The notes beneath the pieces were generated by a model. The model searched no databases. It saw only the letters and a program-made list of their open reading frames with translations, and was not told the origin of the DNA. A DNA stretch of 64,000 nt, taken from positions 6,758,001 through 6,822,000 of the forward strand of contig NC_039498.1 in NCBI RefSeq assembly GCF_003590095.1, in the 5' to 3' direction. The stretch comes from Trichoplusia ni. Its lineage: Eukaryota > Arthropoda > Insecta > Lepidoptera > Noctuidae. Positions 23,691 through 36,448 of this stretch are shown here, in pieces. The translations under genes and the position numbers were made by a program. Within the stretch, counting starts at the first letter, position 1. Every line of letters begins with the position of its first letter.

Positions 23691-24740
23691 CATATTTGCT
23701 ACAAAGTTTTGTCATTCCTATACATTTTTCTAGACCATCTTCTTTCGTTTCATGTCACTCGATGTTTTCCTTCTTCCAAAGTAATTTTTGGTGATATCTC
23801 TCAAAACAAAATATGTTAACAAGTAGCGTACAGCTTACAGCGCAGTATATTGCGTATTGTCTCTCTTATTATGTATAGATAGACTCATATAATTATTATG
23901 AAGTTTGTTAAAAAAATAAGAATCCTTTAAAAAAATCTATTATTAATTAACACCCAAAAATAAACGTCTGTTTCTACACTCTCTACCCACCGCATTAAGC
24001 AAAGGCATTGCTGGGAATTATTCAAATTAATTCTATAATTGTAGACCGTTAGCGCTTTCTCGAGGGTAGATGTATTAAACAAAGCTCATTAATCCCAGTT
24101 ATAGCGATCTTTCGTCTTTGTTTATTTCAAGTAAAACCTTTGGTTGTAATGACGTTTATAATTAGAGGCCTCGAAACGCCACAGACAATTTTGTGGCTGG
24201 CATTTTGGTGTATTGGACTAGCTGAGGGTAGCGGTTTTACTCGCCTTATTCTCAATTTGTTCATGGTGTGTTTTTATATAGCATCTAACTTTACGGGACT
24301 CCAAAATAGTTAAAATTATTTTATGTTAAGACAAAGTATGCTGCTGAAATATACAAAGTTTAGTTATAATAATACATCCTACTAACCCATACTGGACACC
24401 TCGAAGAATCGATTTCATCTTTGCCCTAGTACCTATTTCAATAACCTCACCATTACAAAACAAATAAATACTGAATCAAAATTAATTTTGTGCCACCCTT
24501 ATTTTTACACTATCATTTTGAATAGCTGTCACGTCGCGTCAAATGAATGACGTAATATCTCGTTGACAAAGCCACCCTGTATAACAAAGGAGAATGCTTA
24601 ATCCAAATTATACAGGGGGTGGGCAGAGCCCTGATTGTAACTCAAATTGTTTAGTTATATATCGACCATTTTTTGATATGGGGGAAACGGTTTTTGTGTA
24701 AACATACACTCTGGAATTATTTTAAAATGATAACTCTCGG

Positions 24741-24830
24741 TCAGCCGTCGGTAGCTCAGTTGTTAAAGCGACTGGTGTGGTAAACCTACGACTAGGGGAG
24801 TCGCAAGTTCTAGTCCTATCTGAGCATTAA
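24741..24830 (+). repeat. tRNA-like sequence, probably SINE head or tRNA pseudogene
   Basis: 'CGGTAGCTCAGTTGTTAAAG' matches the tRNA D-arm/A-box pattern, followed by an anticodon-arm-like stretch and 'AAGTTCTAGTCC', a degraded B box. Stems for a full cloverleaf do not pair well (acceptor arms differ), so a functional tRNA gene is unlikely. Confidence 0.5.
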
Positions 24831-26019
24831 CCTTACCTTTTTTTCATTAAATGATAAGATCACAAAAAAGCTTTTAAAGACATTTTTTTTTTCAAAAATA
24901 TTTTTTATATTCCTACCTACCTACACCCTAAATTTTCAGGCTTACTTTGTTGCTGATCAACAGCGACTCAAACACAAGGTCTACGATTCATTTCAGACCA
25001 AAAATCGAAACTGGAATTTTCTTAGTGAACTGACTTTCTATTTATTAAGCTTTAGGGTGTCATAGCTTAGATATCGCAAACCCCTAGAGGGGACTGATAG
25101 ATTTACAAATTACACGGTTCTGAACAGTGCTTATAACATAGGGGTGATCTAATATCAACATGTCGACTGTATACAGGGTGTTGAATTGGTAATTTTGGAA
25201 CGATGTTCTCTGAGGCTATTATTTAATATTTCTTTCTTTGGCAAGTAACCACGTGAAAGGTTTCAAAATCTTTTATTTAAATTAGGCAACATTGATAATT
25301 TTGAAGTTGAAAAGAGTACAGAACCGTGTTTCACCAACATTCATAGTTTTGCATGAGTTCTATCTGGATTTCAATAAAAGACATCGAAAGAAAAACGCTG
25401 CAAATTAAAATGATAATTGTAAAACTATTGATATTAAGTTTTCGTAGCCAAAAGTTTATTCGAGGCTTCACAACATACCCACCCGTCTGTTACCAGCTTA
25501 ATTTGACCCTATTATCTAGGCACCTGACCGCCGATCTGTTACCAGGTTGTATGACATAAACCACGATAGTTAAATAGTTTCAATTTTCAAAAATGATGTA
25601 TATCTGTTGCTATAACCGCAACGAAAACTTAAAACATTGTTACGGTCATAAACTTGATGGGTGAAAGCAAATGTATGAAAAACTATTTTTCTTTTTCCTG
25701 TCGCAACCCTTAGTATGACGGTCTTATTTGACCAATTAGTAATAACTTCGCAATACCTTTAGTTCCAGACGTTATATTATAAAGAAAACAAAGCAAACAA
25801 TAATTATATAAAACGATATTCCTACGATAGTTCCCGTAACTAACAGTTACACAAATTAAAAGCCTATTACAAGTGATTATGCTGCTCATAACAAAAGCTT
25901 CTAGTGTTGGTCTAAGTTGAGAGAGAGTAGAGGGAAATATTGTAGCGGAAAATGTATGTTCGAAAATAAGTGGTATAACGTTATCATTGTTGTCAAAAAT
26001 TCCGAATCCTTAAAAAAGT

Positions 26020-26203
26020 TCCAAGTGGTTGAGGTCACCAACAAAAGCCCGACGTGTCGCGAGTTCGATCCCCGCGCAGGACTAACTTTTGTGTGATCCA
26101 CGAATGCTTGTCCTGAAACTAGGTGTCTTTGTGCACGACTTGAATGTTTGTGAAACCCTCACAACACAAAGATATAATTTCTTAGCGTGGGGCTCGTTTA
26201 AAA
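26020..26203 (+). mobile_element. tRNA-derived SINE, family B copy
   Basis: AGTGGTTGAGGTCACCA, 'TCGCGAGTTCGATCCCCGCG', 'GTGATCCACGAATGCTTGTC', 'GTTTGTGAAACCCTCACAAC', and the 3' end 'CTTAGCGTGGGGCTCGTTTA'. Complete apart from the first ~15 nt. Confidence 0.8.
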
Positions 26204-26521
26204 TCTATACATTTTTATATAATTATATGTAACCTTTAAACTAAGCAAAATAAAGCTCAACATTAATTTTGTCATATAACAATACCAAAACATCTTACAA
26301 CTTGTACCACACAACATTCTTAAGAAATCGATAACAAATTGCCACTTTACATTGTAATAATGAAGACATAGCTTGTAGGCAAACTTATTACCGTGCGACA
26401 GACAAAGGAAATGCAAATTTATAATTTATAGCGAGCTTTGAACAAAGACTTTTGATATTTCGTTGAAAAGTATTGCTAAATTGGTTATTATGGTTTGTAA
26501 GTTTAAAACTAAGCAGCTATA

Positions 26522-26700
26522 TAACGGATAGCTAAGTGGAATAGGTAAACACGCTGAACGCATAACGTGCAATGAGTATTGGGTTCGATCCCAGCGTAGG
26601 ACAAGCATATGCGGATTCGCAAAGGCTTGTTCTGAAGTCTAGATGTTCTCTACGACTTCAATGTTTGTGAAGCCGAGACACAAGGATTTAATTCATTAGC
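26522..26700 (+). mobile_element. tRNA-derived SINE, family B copy, diverged
   Basis: ACGGATAGCTAAGTGG at the head, 'GGGTTCGATCCCAGCGTAGG', 'GACTTCAATGTTTGTGAAG', 'GAGACACAAGGATTTAAT'. The B box GGTTCGATCCC is intact, but the body has several small changes. Confidence 0.75.
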
Positions 26701-27000
26701 ACTGGAATCGCTTTACAACACATAACCTAAAACTAATAACCGAATTTATAAAAAAAAACGAAACTTATATCTTCATCAACACGTAGACGAAACCGCGAAG
26801 CCGCTAGCCATTTTATAAACATTCGAAAAAAGTCTGGTTTCAAACTATCCAATTAAAACAATAATACATCCATGACACACGGATGGTCATAAGAACCTCC
26901 TTTCAAAAATCAGTTATACAAATTCTGATGACAAAATTCACACTTGAAAGCAAGTACGAACTACCCACAATGATTAGGGATGCTTTACACACTAACATAC

Positions 27001-27060
27001 GTCCACTCGTGACGCCACGCGCTGGCCACGTGGCCACCGCTAATGTTAACATGTAGTTCT
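27001..27060. promoter_or_regulatory. GC-rich patch with perfect CACGTG-centred palindrome
   Basis: Contains TGGCCACGTGGCCA (27023-27036), a perfect 14-bp palindrome centred on a CACGTG E-box, in a GC-rich patch inside da intron 1. CACGTG is a site for several bHLH factors. Use as an enhancer here is inference only. Confidence 0.3.
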
Positions 27061-29095
27061 GTCAATATGTCACAAATTTACTGGTCGACCCTTTTCGAAA
27101 TTTTACGATTGAATAAATTTTTGAGGGTATTTTGTGGAGATAGGGTTATTATTAGGAGCCTGTTAATGTTTTAGTGCCGGTTAAAGGTCTCTTTCCATAT
27201 AGATGAGGACTGAACATTGATCGCTGTAATAACTCAATGCGATATCCCAGCTTCTAGCTTGTGAAAACCCTCACCGAAACAATGATAAAATATACGTGAA
27301 AGTCACATAAGACGAAATTAGCTTTATGTTTGAACCTGTAACCGCACGAATTGAAATCCATTCATAAATCCACAAGGATACCACGACAGAGCCAGATAAA
27401 TTAATTATTCTAACCGCACGATGGGAATATTGGGATGATAAGTTGGCAGAATATGTTTATATTCTTAACTGACTGGAATATGCTATAGTCTCCCCAATAA
27501 GTCTAGTCAAGTAGTCAAGCCTACAGTCAGGCTAACTCTAGAGACCACTTAAAAAAAAGCAAAAGAAAGACCTTAATACCTAAAATTATACTCTTTTTCA
27601 AAGAAAAAATAATAATTATGTGATCAAGACTCGCAAGGCTAAAAATCAAATAGATAAATAACATATACCCAATAGCCATATAATTCACTATTTTATTATA
27701 TTAAAATTGTCAAACACAAGCCTTGCTATTGAACGTTTATAATATGAAACATTAATTTATACGCAAACAGAATATATGATGAAAAGAGGCTTCCAATTAT
27801 ATATCTAGCGATTAAAGTAATTATATATACTAGCTAAACAACGGTGTTTTACTCGCGTGCTTCTTATCATGTTGAAAAAGAGGTATATTCTTAATACGGC
27901 CATTTTAAAGATGCAATACCATTATAACCGATGTCCGATTTTCAAGACAAATTTTATAATGCACTGGCCAAATTTCAGAAAAGAAAGATTATTCTTGGGT
28001 AGACACTAAGCATTAGAAGTTTAGAGCTAGTATAATAAGCTACTGACCAAAACAAAATCGCACCCGAAAAAATAAAAAGCGACGCAAACTTATGTAGTAT
28101 CCCTTTAGTGTCAATAACTTAAAAACCTAAAATTTTCACAAATAAATTTAAACTGTACTTGCAGTCATAGCTGAAATTGTCTTATACCAACAAAAACTAC
28201 ACGACAACAAATTAAGCCAAGCAATTTCGAAAATTGTCCATTCTCAAATGAAAGCTCGCTGCTAACCACTAAAACCCAAAATAAATAAACAGATACGCAT
28301 CTAATACAATTAAAATCTAACCACTCAATAAAAACAAGTTACCATCCACCCTGAATCACCCCTCGGGAGATTGGACGATATATCATCACCATTTCACGGT
28401 GAATCGCTCGAAAGAATCTGGTTTAATATGGCAACCCCTTTGTTGCTGAGAGTAATGTTTAGTTGTTGGTACCGGGTCGATAATGTTATGTGATTGTTGT
28501 ATGATATATTATAAATTATAATAAAATGGTTGAAAGATAAGTTATTTAACATTACTTGAGCTGCATAGGTAGTTAGTTAATCAGGTTATTTAGACGTGTA
28601 TATAAAAATATATGCAAATATTATATACTAGTTTAATATTTAATATAATAAATAAGAGCACTCGAATCAGGGTGTTCATTCGGGTTCACGCTGAGTACGT
28701 TTAGTTGACATGACGTCACACGGGGTCTATAATATATTGTAAAACAAGAAAATAGAGAAGGTCTAAGGAAAGTAAAACTGCAGTATACTCGAATCGATTA
28801 GCTCAAATACTAGCTGAGCCTGAGAGGAATTAAAAAATAAATACTTTATTTTCCTAAAATAAAAGTAGCCAGCCTGCCAATAAAAATCCCGTCAAAATCG
28901 GCGTAGCCATTTCAGAGACTAGCCGGAAAAGGAAGACAATTTTTTTTAAAAAAAAGGTGTATGTACCGTATAATAATCGTATATATGCATGTAATAAAAA
29001 TCATTTATATGAATATCACAAACAGACACTCAAATATTACACATATATTATGTTTAGACAATGACTTACAACATTTCGAAACGGGAACGGGAACA

Positions 29096-29478
29096 TAAAA
29101 TCGATACAAAAACTATCCTATGTGCTAATCTATTTTATTAACTATCCATGTACCACATCTATATCTATACTTCTATACTAATATATAAAGCTGAAGAGTT
29201 TGTTTGTTTGTTTGTTTGAACGCGTTTGTGTTGAATAGACCATTTATCGAGGAAGGCTATAGGCTATATAACATCACGTTGCGACTAATAGGAGCGAAGA
29301 TACAATGGAAAATGTGAAAAAAACAGGGCAGGTATAAATCATAACTTATATCTTCTACCCACGGGGACGAAGTCGCGGGCAACAGCTAGTTTAATCTAAA
29401 TCCGTTCAGTAGTTTTTACGTAAAAGGCTAACAAACAACCAAACATCCACACTTACACATTTACGATATGAGTAGGAT
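29096..29478 (+). mobile_element. Older Lep-type element split by a younger one
   Basis: The outer element reads 'GATACAAAAACTATCCTATG' and 'ACTATCCATGTACCACAT' on the left. It resumes at 29391 with 'AAATCCGTTCAGTAGTTTTT', 'ACAAACAACCAAACATCC', ending 'GATATGAGTAGGAT' at 29478. The normal middle ('accaAATTTCATctAAATCC') is interrupted by the separate element at 29171-29390. Confidence 0.7.
29171..29390 (-). mobile_element. Lep-type short element (variant 1), nested
   Basis: Reverse-orientation copy: AT-rich end, AAGCTGAAGAGTTTGTTTGT, 'GACCATTTATCGAGGAAGGC', and the end 'GGGACGAAGTCGCGGGCAAC' + AGCTAGT. An internal deletion of about 50 nt is visible when compared with 30979-31248 ('CTAATCTCAGGAACTACTGG' is missing). 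It sits inside another element of the same class. Confidence 0.8.
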
Positions 29479-29674
29479 AAAATTAATACAAAATTACGAG
29501 TAATACTTCTGCTACACCCCTGCACAGTAAGCTAAGCTAAAAAGTCGGAGTTCCCCTCTCGGCGCGTGTTTTTGTCGTTAATGTTACAAATATTGTCGAC
29601 CGTGAACTGGACTAGCCGAGGGTGCGCGCACCCGTATTTATAGTCTACTACCTTATTGATATAATTATTTTATT

Positions 29675-29957
29675 ACTAGCTGGCCCAGCAAACGTTGTTT
29701 TGCCGATTTTTTTTTTTCTAGTTGTATGTATTTTTAATGCCTATTTATAAAAAAAATAAAAACAAACTATTTCGTTCCAAAAATAAAATATTTTTTTTTA
29801 GTGTGAGCAACCCTTAACACTTAGGGGTATGAAAAATAGATGTTGTTCTATTCTCAGACCTAACCAATATGTATACAAAATTTCATAAAAATCGCTCGAA
29901 CCGTTTCGGAGGAGTACGGTAACTAACATCGTGACACGGGAATTTTATATATTAGAT
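29675..29957 (+). mobile_element. Lep-type short element (variant 3)
   Basis: Starts ACTAGCTGGCCCAGCAAACG, middle 'TACAAAATTTCATAAAAATC', 'GCTCGAACCGTTTCGGAGGA', ends 'TTTTATATATTAGATACA'. The related, more diverged copy is at 36449-36610. Confidence 0.65.
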
Positions 29958-30978
29958 ACATAACTAGCAGAAATGGAAAATTGAGAAAGGATTTCGAGAG
30001 GCCCTCGGGGTCATGGTAGGGAAAAAAGCTAACAATGGTTGTTGATGCCAATAATTTGTATATGTAATTTTTCCCATTTAATTTAATATTATTATGTTGT
30101 GGTTTATTTTCTTGCCGTCATAAATGTTATTCATGGGTTTGAGTTATTAAATCTGTTTATAAAGATTTAGTTTAAAATGTTGTTTACCGAATACCGGGAT
30201 GCACAGAGAGACTCAAAGTTGACTCTATTTGCGACACAAGGTCAATTTCAAACATTTTGATTAAGTGAAATAAAAAATCACTGTTCCAAAGATCTGCGAA
30301 TATTCTCTTTCAGAATAACTTTCATGGTCCCTATTTCTACATCTACTTTAGTTTCAAAGTCACTACTATGAATACGACACAGCAATAACTCCCCTCCTGA
30401 ATCTAATTTGATTAATCGCGAAAATTTAACATTTTCGTACTCGACTGTACACAATAACAACGATGCTCGGATTATATGCACTTTTGCACGCCAGTACACT
30501 TCATACGAAAAGTGATTTAGAGAGATTTTTTATTACAGTACCGGGTATGGTACAAAAATAGTTTTGTGTGTAATTGTACTTGTTCAGGTCGAATTTCAAA
30601 ATGTTTTTTTTTTATTATAGATATACTTTTAGCGTTTTGGAAATTAAGGTGCTAATGCTTTGTGGATTATGAAACCTTTATTAAAAGCACTTTTCTGTGT
30701 CACTGTACTGGAATACGCGGGGTGTGAAATAAAATCCTGTTAGTAAGTACATTTAATGATAGAAGTGTTTTGAAGTGCTCTATACTATAGCAAACTAGGA
30801 TTTTTAGCTAACGACTGTGATTATCAAACTTTGTTAAGAGTTAAATTATATAAATTTTAAAGTATTTCAGTCGATTGTTTAGTTATTTCGGATCTTGTTA
30901 TTACCGAACATCAGCAATAATATTCCGATTTTACAATTAAATATTTTTTTACAAAAAAAAATGAAAACTCGTCATCTA

Positions 30979-31248
30979 TACTCTATACTAATATATAAAG
31001 CTGAAGAGTTTGTTTGTTTCTTTGTTTGTTTGTTTGAACGCACTAATCTCAGGAACTACTGGTCCAAATTGAAAAATTCTTTTTGTGTTGAATAGACCAT
31101 TCATCGAGGAAGGCTTTAGGCTATAAACCATCACGCTGCGACTAATAGGAGCCAAGATGCAATGGAAAATGTGAAAAAAACGGGGCAGGTATAAATCACA
31201 ACTTATATCTTCTACCCACGGGGACGAAGTCGCGGGCAACAGCTAGTT
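30979..31248 (-). mobile_element. Lep-type short element (variant 1), full copy
   Basis: Reverse-orientation copy with all variant-1 blocks, including 'CTAATCTCAGGAACTACTGG' missing from the nested copy, and the end 'CGCGGGCAACAGCTAGT'. It is the reference copy for the family in this window. The apparent short open frames on both strands here are repeat-derived. Confidence 0.8.
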
Positions 31249-31278
31249 AATTAATATAATATAACGTAAGCAATATTT

Positions 31279-31366
31279 GCGTGCATTGTGCGTGTGATTT
31301 GTATGTTTGTGAAAACCCCTTCGAAACAAGGATTAAATTCCTTAGTGCGGGAGTCGTTTTAAAAAA
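31279..31366 (+). mobile_element. tRNA-derived SINE, family B, 5'-truncated
   Basis: Only the 3' part is present: 'GTGTGATTTGTATGTTTGTG', 'TTCGAAACAAGGATTAAATT', 'CCTTAGTGCGGGAGTCGTTT' and an A-rich end. The 3' terminus is among the best preserved and defines the family end. Confidence 0.75.
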
Positions 31367-33186
31367 CGAAAAAAATTTTTCTTGCCCAAACTGTAATTCT
31401 TCTAAAGCCACTCTGCTCTATATACCTACCATCCTATCAGTTAATCTCAATTAAAACCTTAGTATTTATTCTGTAAACACGGTACGTTAGTCTGTTTGTG
31501 TGTTTGTATGACAAACAGAGGGTTGCTTGCTTTACTACTGGCCTATTTGTTTGGTGAGGTTGAGATTACCGCTCACTTTGGGTATAGTAGTTTTGAGGGT
31601 TTAACGGGATTGAGTTTTGATTGTTGATTTAGAATGTATTAGAATTATATGTGCTTTATTAAATAATGTAGATGTAGAAGATAGCTTAACGGAAAAAATT
31701 CATTATTATATTATGATATTCAAAAAATTACGATTTTTCTTTTTCAAATCCAGTATCAGAACTTCAGTAGCTAACACGATTTGTTATACAAACTTAAATA
31801 AAATATTAAGTTGTAGAAATATAGCCATTGTTTTGAGTTAGGTTTTCTAATTGCGTATTTCATTGAAAAAGACAATTACTGAAGTATATGAAATATGCAC
31901 ATTGATTACAAAAATAAGTGGGGCTGCCCCAATAAATACGCGTCAGAATACATACAATTGTATCGTTTAAGCATAATCTCACAAAAGTTACTATTAAATT
32001 GCACAAAACTACTAAAACTAAACTGATTAACAATTTAACTTTAAAATCAATTAAGTTAAAGAAATAACGAAACGCAATTGACAGTTAAGTTCAAATTAAA
32101 AAAAAAACATGAGATCAAGGCAGCTGATAAATTCCAATTTAGCATCTATTCCCATCGCCCACCAATATATTAACTTAAATTACCATTAAACGGAGGTAAG
32201 TAAATAAATATTAGTTTCGAACCAAAAATGTATGGAAATGTGATAAAAAATCGACTCTTGCGCATCATGTAAAGTGGCGCGAAAAGCTGTGTTCGTATTG
32301 GTAAATGGTATAAGCATGTTTATTGATTTTCGACCTTATGAGTTCAGTTTAGGGTTTAAAATAAGTGGAAGTGTATTTTCTTCTATAAAGTGGATAGTTT
32401 CGTTCCGATTTGGTCTTTTTATTTATTAAAGTTTGGTTATACCTAATCACCAAATGTTTGATACTGAAACAGAAACAGTATTCTCCATTTAATACATAAT
32501 TAAGGACTACTAAGGTTCGGCGATTTAAAAGATAGTCAGTCGGACCTAAACATACGTACAGTAAACGATAGAAATATTTCAGCTTATATTAAACTAATAA
32601 AAAATTAAAATAAAATGTCTACCAAATCAATCACTACAGTATAAAACATATATAAATATAAACCCGCAACAATGTTACAGTGCAACAAAGATAATAAAGA
32701 CACATTCCTAGGTCCAAATAGGAACAAAGTGCTAACACTGAGACCTTAGATTTAGATATAATTAATGGTATGTGTGAGAACAAGTGACGTACGCCATATC
32801 GGGAGATCAGAATTAATTGAAAATAGTAAAAAGCTAATGTTTTCATAGCAAGTTATCTTGATGGCGTGTTACAGCATAATCTAGGACCAATTATTGCTAT
32901 TGACTTTATTACTAACTTATTAAGACTTTTTAACTCGAGGTTGCCCAAAAACTAGATCGTCTCGGCACTGGAAAGGAAACTATTCGAAAATAGTAAATTG
33001 AAGAATCAGGAAAATATATTCTACTTTCTTTATCAGCAAGTGGAACCCAAAACGAAAAGGTTCATTTTAGAACAACATAATAATTCAGCAATTTAGTGAG
33101 CTACAAAGGGTGGGTAGGGTGACTAAAAAGGGTCTTACAATAAAATCGGGTGTCAATTTATCATGGCATGACAACATTTATAGGAG

Positions 33187-33502
33187 ACTAGCTGTTGCCC
33201 GCGACTTCGTCCGCGTGGTTAGAAGATATAAGTTATAATTTATACCTGCCTTCTATCTATCTATCTGCCTTCTATATATCTTGTAGGATTCAGTCAGCGT
33301 TTGCAATGTAAGCGCAAAAAATGTGTTTTTTACGACCTCACATTAAAAACCTCAAAAATTGTAGCCTATGTGTTATTCTGATGTATAAGCTATATTGTGG
33401 TAAAGTTTCATTCAAATCCATTCAGTAGTTTTTACGTGAAAGAGTAACAAACATCCATTCATCCATACTTACAAAGTTTCGCGTTTATAATAGTAGTAGG
33501 AT
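33187..33502 (+). mobile_element. Lep-type short element, long variant
   Basis: ACTAGCTGTTGCCCGCGACT start. It contains a TATC microsatellite (33256-33285) and 'TTCAGTAGTTTTTACGTGAA', 'GAGTAACAAACATCCATTC', ending 'GCGTTTATAATAGTAGTAGG' + AT. It joins a variant-1 5' end to the 3' end type seen at 29391-29478. Confidence 0.75.
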
Positions 33503-34099
33503 TCAATTATCTACCCAGAAACTTTCATACTGATTAACGTAAAGAGTAGTTTACTCGTAATTACGAAAACTGCAATCATTTAAATTCAACGAAATATTCC
33601 AGTTTATCTATCAACAAGTCTTACAAACGTACAAGATAGGATACTAACCCAATTACATCCTTCGAATAGTTATCAGTAAAGATTTCATCCACACATCTGT
33701 CTTTAACGTGACGATCTAGACTTGTCAAGGATTAAAATGTCAATTAAATTAGTTGACGAGATACCGAATAGACAGGCAATGCGATTAGACTTCACTATTA
33801 ATTAAGAATATGTTTCTTGTACACGTTAAAAGGAGTACTAAGGGGGGGGGGGATCACCCCGAAGGCTGAAGACTCCCGGCCACCGTAGATATATGATCAG
33901 AATCAGGCCCTTTATCTTCTTCTCGAAGCGCCTCAAAGGGATACCTGGGCAACACTATACCCTTTACTTACACTGAAAATACTGCAAAATGAGGCAAATA
34001 ATACACAGGTAAGGCAAAAGAGGTCAGATGACCATGATTTTGAATTAGTTAGCAACGACTAATTCAAGACTAAAGAGATAATAAAGAGACAGATAGAGG

Positions 34100-34216
34100 A
34101 ATCTCCATAGGAATAACTTTTTAGAAACGCGCAATTAGAGTCAATACTATAACTGTAACGTTTTAAAAGTGCCTGGAAAACGGCCTGTTTCAAATAAAAA
34201 CTTTTTGATTTTAGGT
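34100..34216 (+). mobile_element. LINE-type 3' end fragment
   Basis: 'TCTCCATAGGAATAACTTTT', 'CAATTAGAGTCAATACTATA', 'GTGCCTGGAAAACGGCCTG' and the A-rich terminus. It is close to the 6131-6240 copy, sharing the CCATAGGAAT-A block. Confidence 0.6.
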
Positions 34217-34744
34217 AATCAAGAAGGCATGGGAAGGAAATATGGAAACAGCTACAGCTGAAGCATCCAGAACTTATTGATTATGATAATAACATATTCA
34301 GCCCAGTCTAACATAACCAAATTAGACAAACTAAAAAGGGTTACGGAAAAAAACTGCTGACTCATTCCTACATGTGTAATAAAATCCAACCCGCTCTTTA
34401 AACTGATGACGGCGATCCTAAATAGCAATCGATCCATAACAAACAGTTTTATCGCTGGGTGGACGGCCAATGCGAGTATCTCGTTACATATACTCATCTG
34501 TTTTTATACATTATTTAAGTAGGATTTATTTAAAAGTATCGTAGTAATTGGGTCATGAACACTAGATTTTAACATTAGTAAAAAAAAAATAGAAAGAAGG
34601 GAGCAGGTCTGGTGTTGTGTAGCAACTTGAGGAAGACCTATGTCCAGCAGTACACTTCAATCTTTGTGCCGGTAATTTCATAAACGGCCAAATCTAATAG
34701 TCGCAAAACAAAGACACGCGGTCGAGAGCAAGGATTTTTGGATT

Positions 34745-34840
34745 AAATAAATGCTTATCCCATGCGGGGTTCAAACCTGTAGCTTTACACGCACCGTGGT
34801 CACTATAGTGGAGAGCTATACAATTTGGCTATCCGTGCAT
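34745..34840 (-). mobile_element. tRNA-derived SINE, family B head fragment
   Basis: Reverse-strand head only: GCACGGATAGCCAAATTG, 'GACCACGGTGCGTGTAAAGC', 'GGTTTGAACCCCGCATGGG'. The body is lost. Confidence 0.65.
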
Positions 34841-34929
34841 ACGATTCAATAGACTCCATTCTATAAAACTTGTAGTAATAAATTAGATAGTTCTTTTCAG
34901 CATAGCCTCAATCATGAGCTCTTAAAAAA

Positions 34930-35380
34930 GAAGCATCGAGGACGTGAGATGGCGCGCATCAACGCGAGTAGCAGCATCTTGCTTCAACACCAGCAAAAGT
35001 TTCAACTACCTACCACCGTATATAAAGTAATATAATTATCAGTGTGAAAGGGAGACGCCGCTATTCGCTGTGTATTGCCCTGTCACGCTTCCGCAATTTA
35101 AAATCAATGAAAGAGGTGTTAGGAGATAATGAATATGTAAGACAAAACATAATATCACAGGACAACTATCTTACCTCAAAAAATATAAATTACTGAATTA
35201 CAATCGAACAAAGCCCGTTAAGATCCAATTTAATAAAGTAATAAAAAAATCTAAAATAAAAATGCGTCAGAAAATTCTTAAGCAATTAAAATGATATAAA
35301 ATTTCGAAATTCGATGACGTCACAATGGCGTGCGGGCCGACCAATGGGGGTTCGGCGCCGGCGCAGCTGAGCAAATATAT
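34930..35380. promoter_or_regulatory. Candidate regulatory region in da intron 1
   Basis: Two GC-richer stretches (34938-34990, 35040-35100) lead into a dense block at 35315-35375. There TGACGTCA (35315-35322), a CCAAT (35341-35345) and a CAGCTG E-box (35364-35369) follow each other within 55 bp, with GGCGCCGGCGC between. Such clustering is typical of promoters or enhancers. There is no transcript evidence and no recognisable open frame. E-proteins bind CANNTG, so autoregulation is conceivable but is inference. Confidence 0.35.
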
Positions 35381-35782
35381 TATATTTACGAATATATGAA
35401 TTAGGTTGTAATGACGCGTACAATATCGCGGTATTATTTGAGTAGATTTGAAGTTATTCTTTTTACTTCAAGTGTCGCATTGTATTCGGAAATATCGAAG
35501 AGAATGCTTTACAGAGATAATAATTAAATACGTTGCATCAACAAATTAATTATAAACACACAATAATTACATATTAACACCACGAACATGATGAGATAAC
35601 CTGTAGTGCCAGCGTATCTGACGCGCATAGGTCACAGTGTATGCTCCAACGATAACACGTTGCGTAGTAAACGAATTTCCTTTGTTTGTTTATTACGCGC
35701 TGTTAGGTTAGATAGGGCTAATTAGACTAGCTTTTTCTATGACTTTGCCTGTCACTGACTCCTGCCCATTAGACTGCACGGC

Positions 35783-35950
35783 TGCACGGATAGAATAGTG
35801 GTAGAGGTCACCACGCCAAATTCATTGCGCGAAGTATCGCGGGTGCGATCCCCGCGTTGGAAAAGTATTAGTGTGATCTATACATGTTTGATCTGAGTTT
35901 GGGTGTTTTTCTCATTTTCCCGCGACACTAGGATTAAAATTCTTACGGCA
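35783..35950 (+). mobile_element. tRNA-derived SINE, family B copy
   Basis: CTGCACGGATAGAATAGTGG, 'GAGGTCACCACGCCAAATTC', 'GCGGGTGCGATCCCCGCG', end 'CGCGACACTAGGATTAAAAT'. A 20-nt deletion removes the 'GCATGTGACTTGAATGTTTG' block. Confidence 0.8.
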
Positions 35951-36448
35951 AGAATTCATTAATTTCTTTTTTATAAAATAATCAGTTATCATATCAAGTA
36001 TATGACTTGAGGCGGCTCAGGTTTAGTTAGTAAAAGTTTGGCACTACTCATTTTCTTCCACGATATTTCCATAAAAAGGTGTCTTTATAAATGTGGTATA
36101 ACCGTTTGTCATTTAAACTGCAAACAAGCACAACCCCGTGACATAAAGTTTAAATTCCATAGTGCAAAAGTTTTACTACTTTTTAATGTTCTAACACATA
36201 ATGAATACAGTAGAATTAACATTAATTAGTTATAAATAATGTTTTCTAAACAAAGATAAAACGGTGAGTGTTTAACACGATGTGACGTCTGACCTACGTA
36301 ATCTTTATAGGATAGACAAAGATACCAGATCGATCTGGTTTTATCTCATCTCAAAAGAAACAAAGATAAAATCGTGCGACATTTAGAAGTATATATTGCG
36401 TAAAATTTGTTTAGAAAATGTTCGTGGAAACACTTTTTGGCATTTTAT

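Noticed and set aside
33841..33852. G run as a G-quadruplex or regulatory site
   Set aside because: A single uninterrupted mononucleotide run; sequencing error or slippage is as likely, and no other feature supports function.
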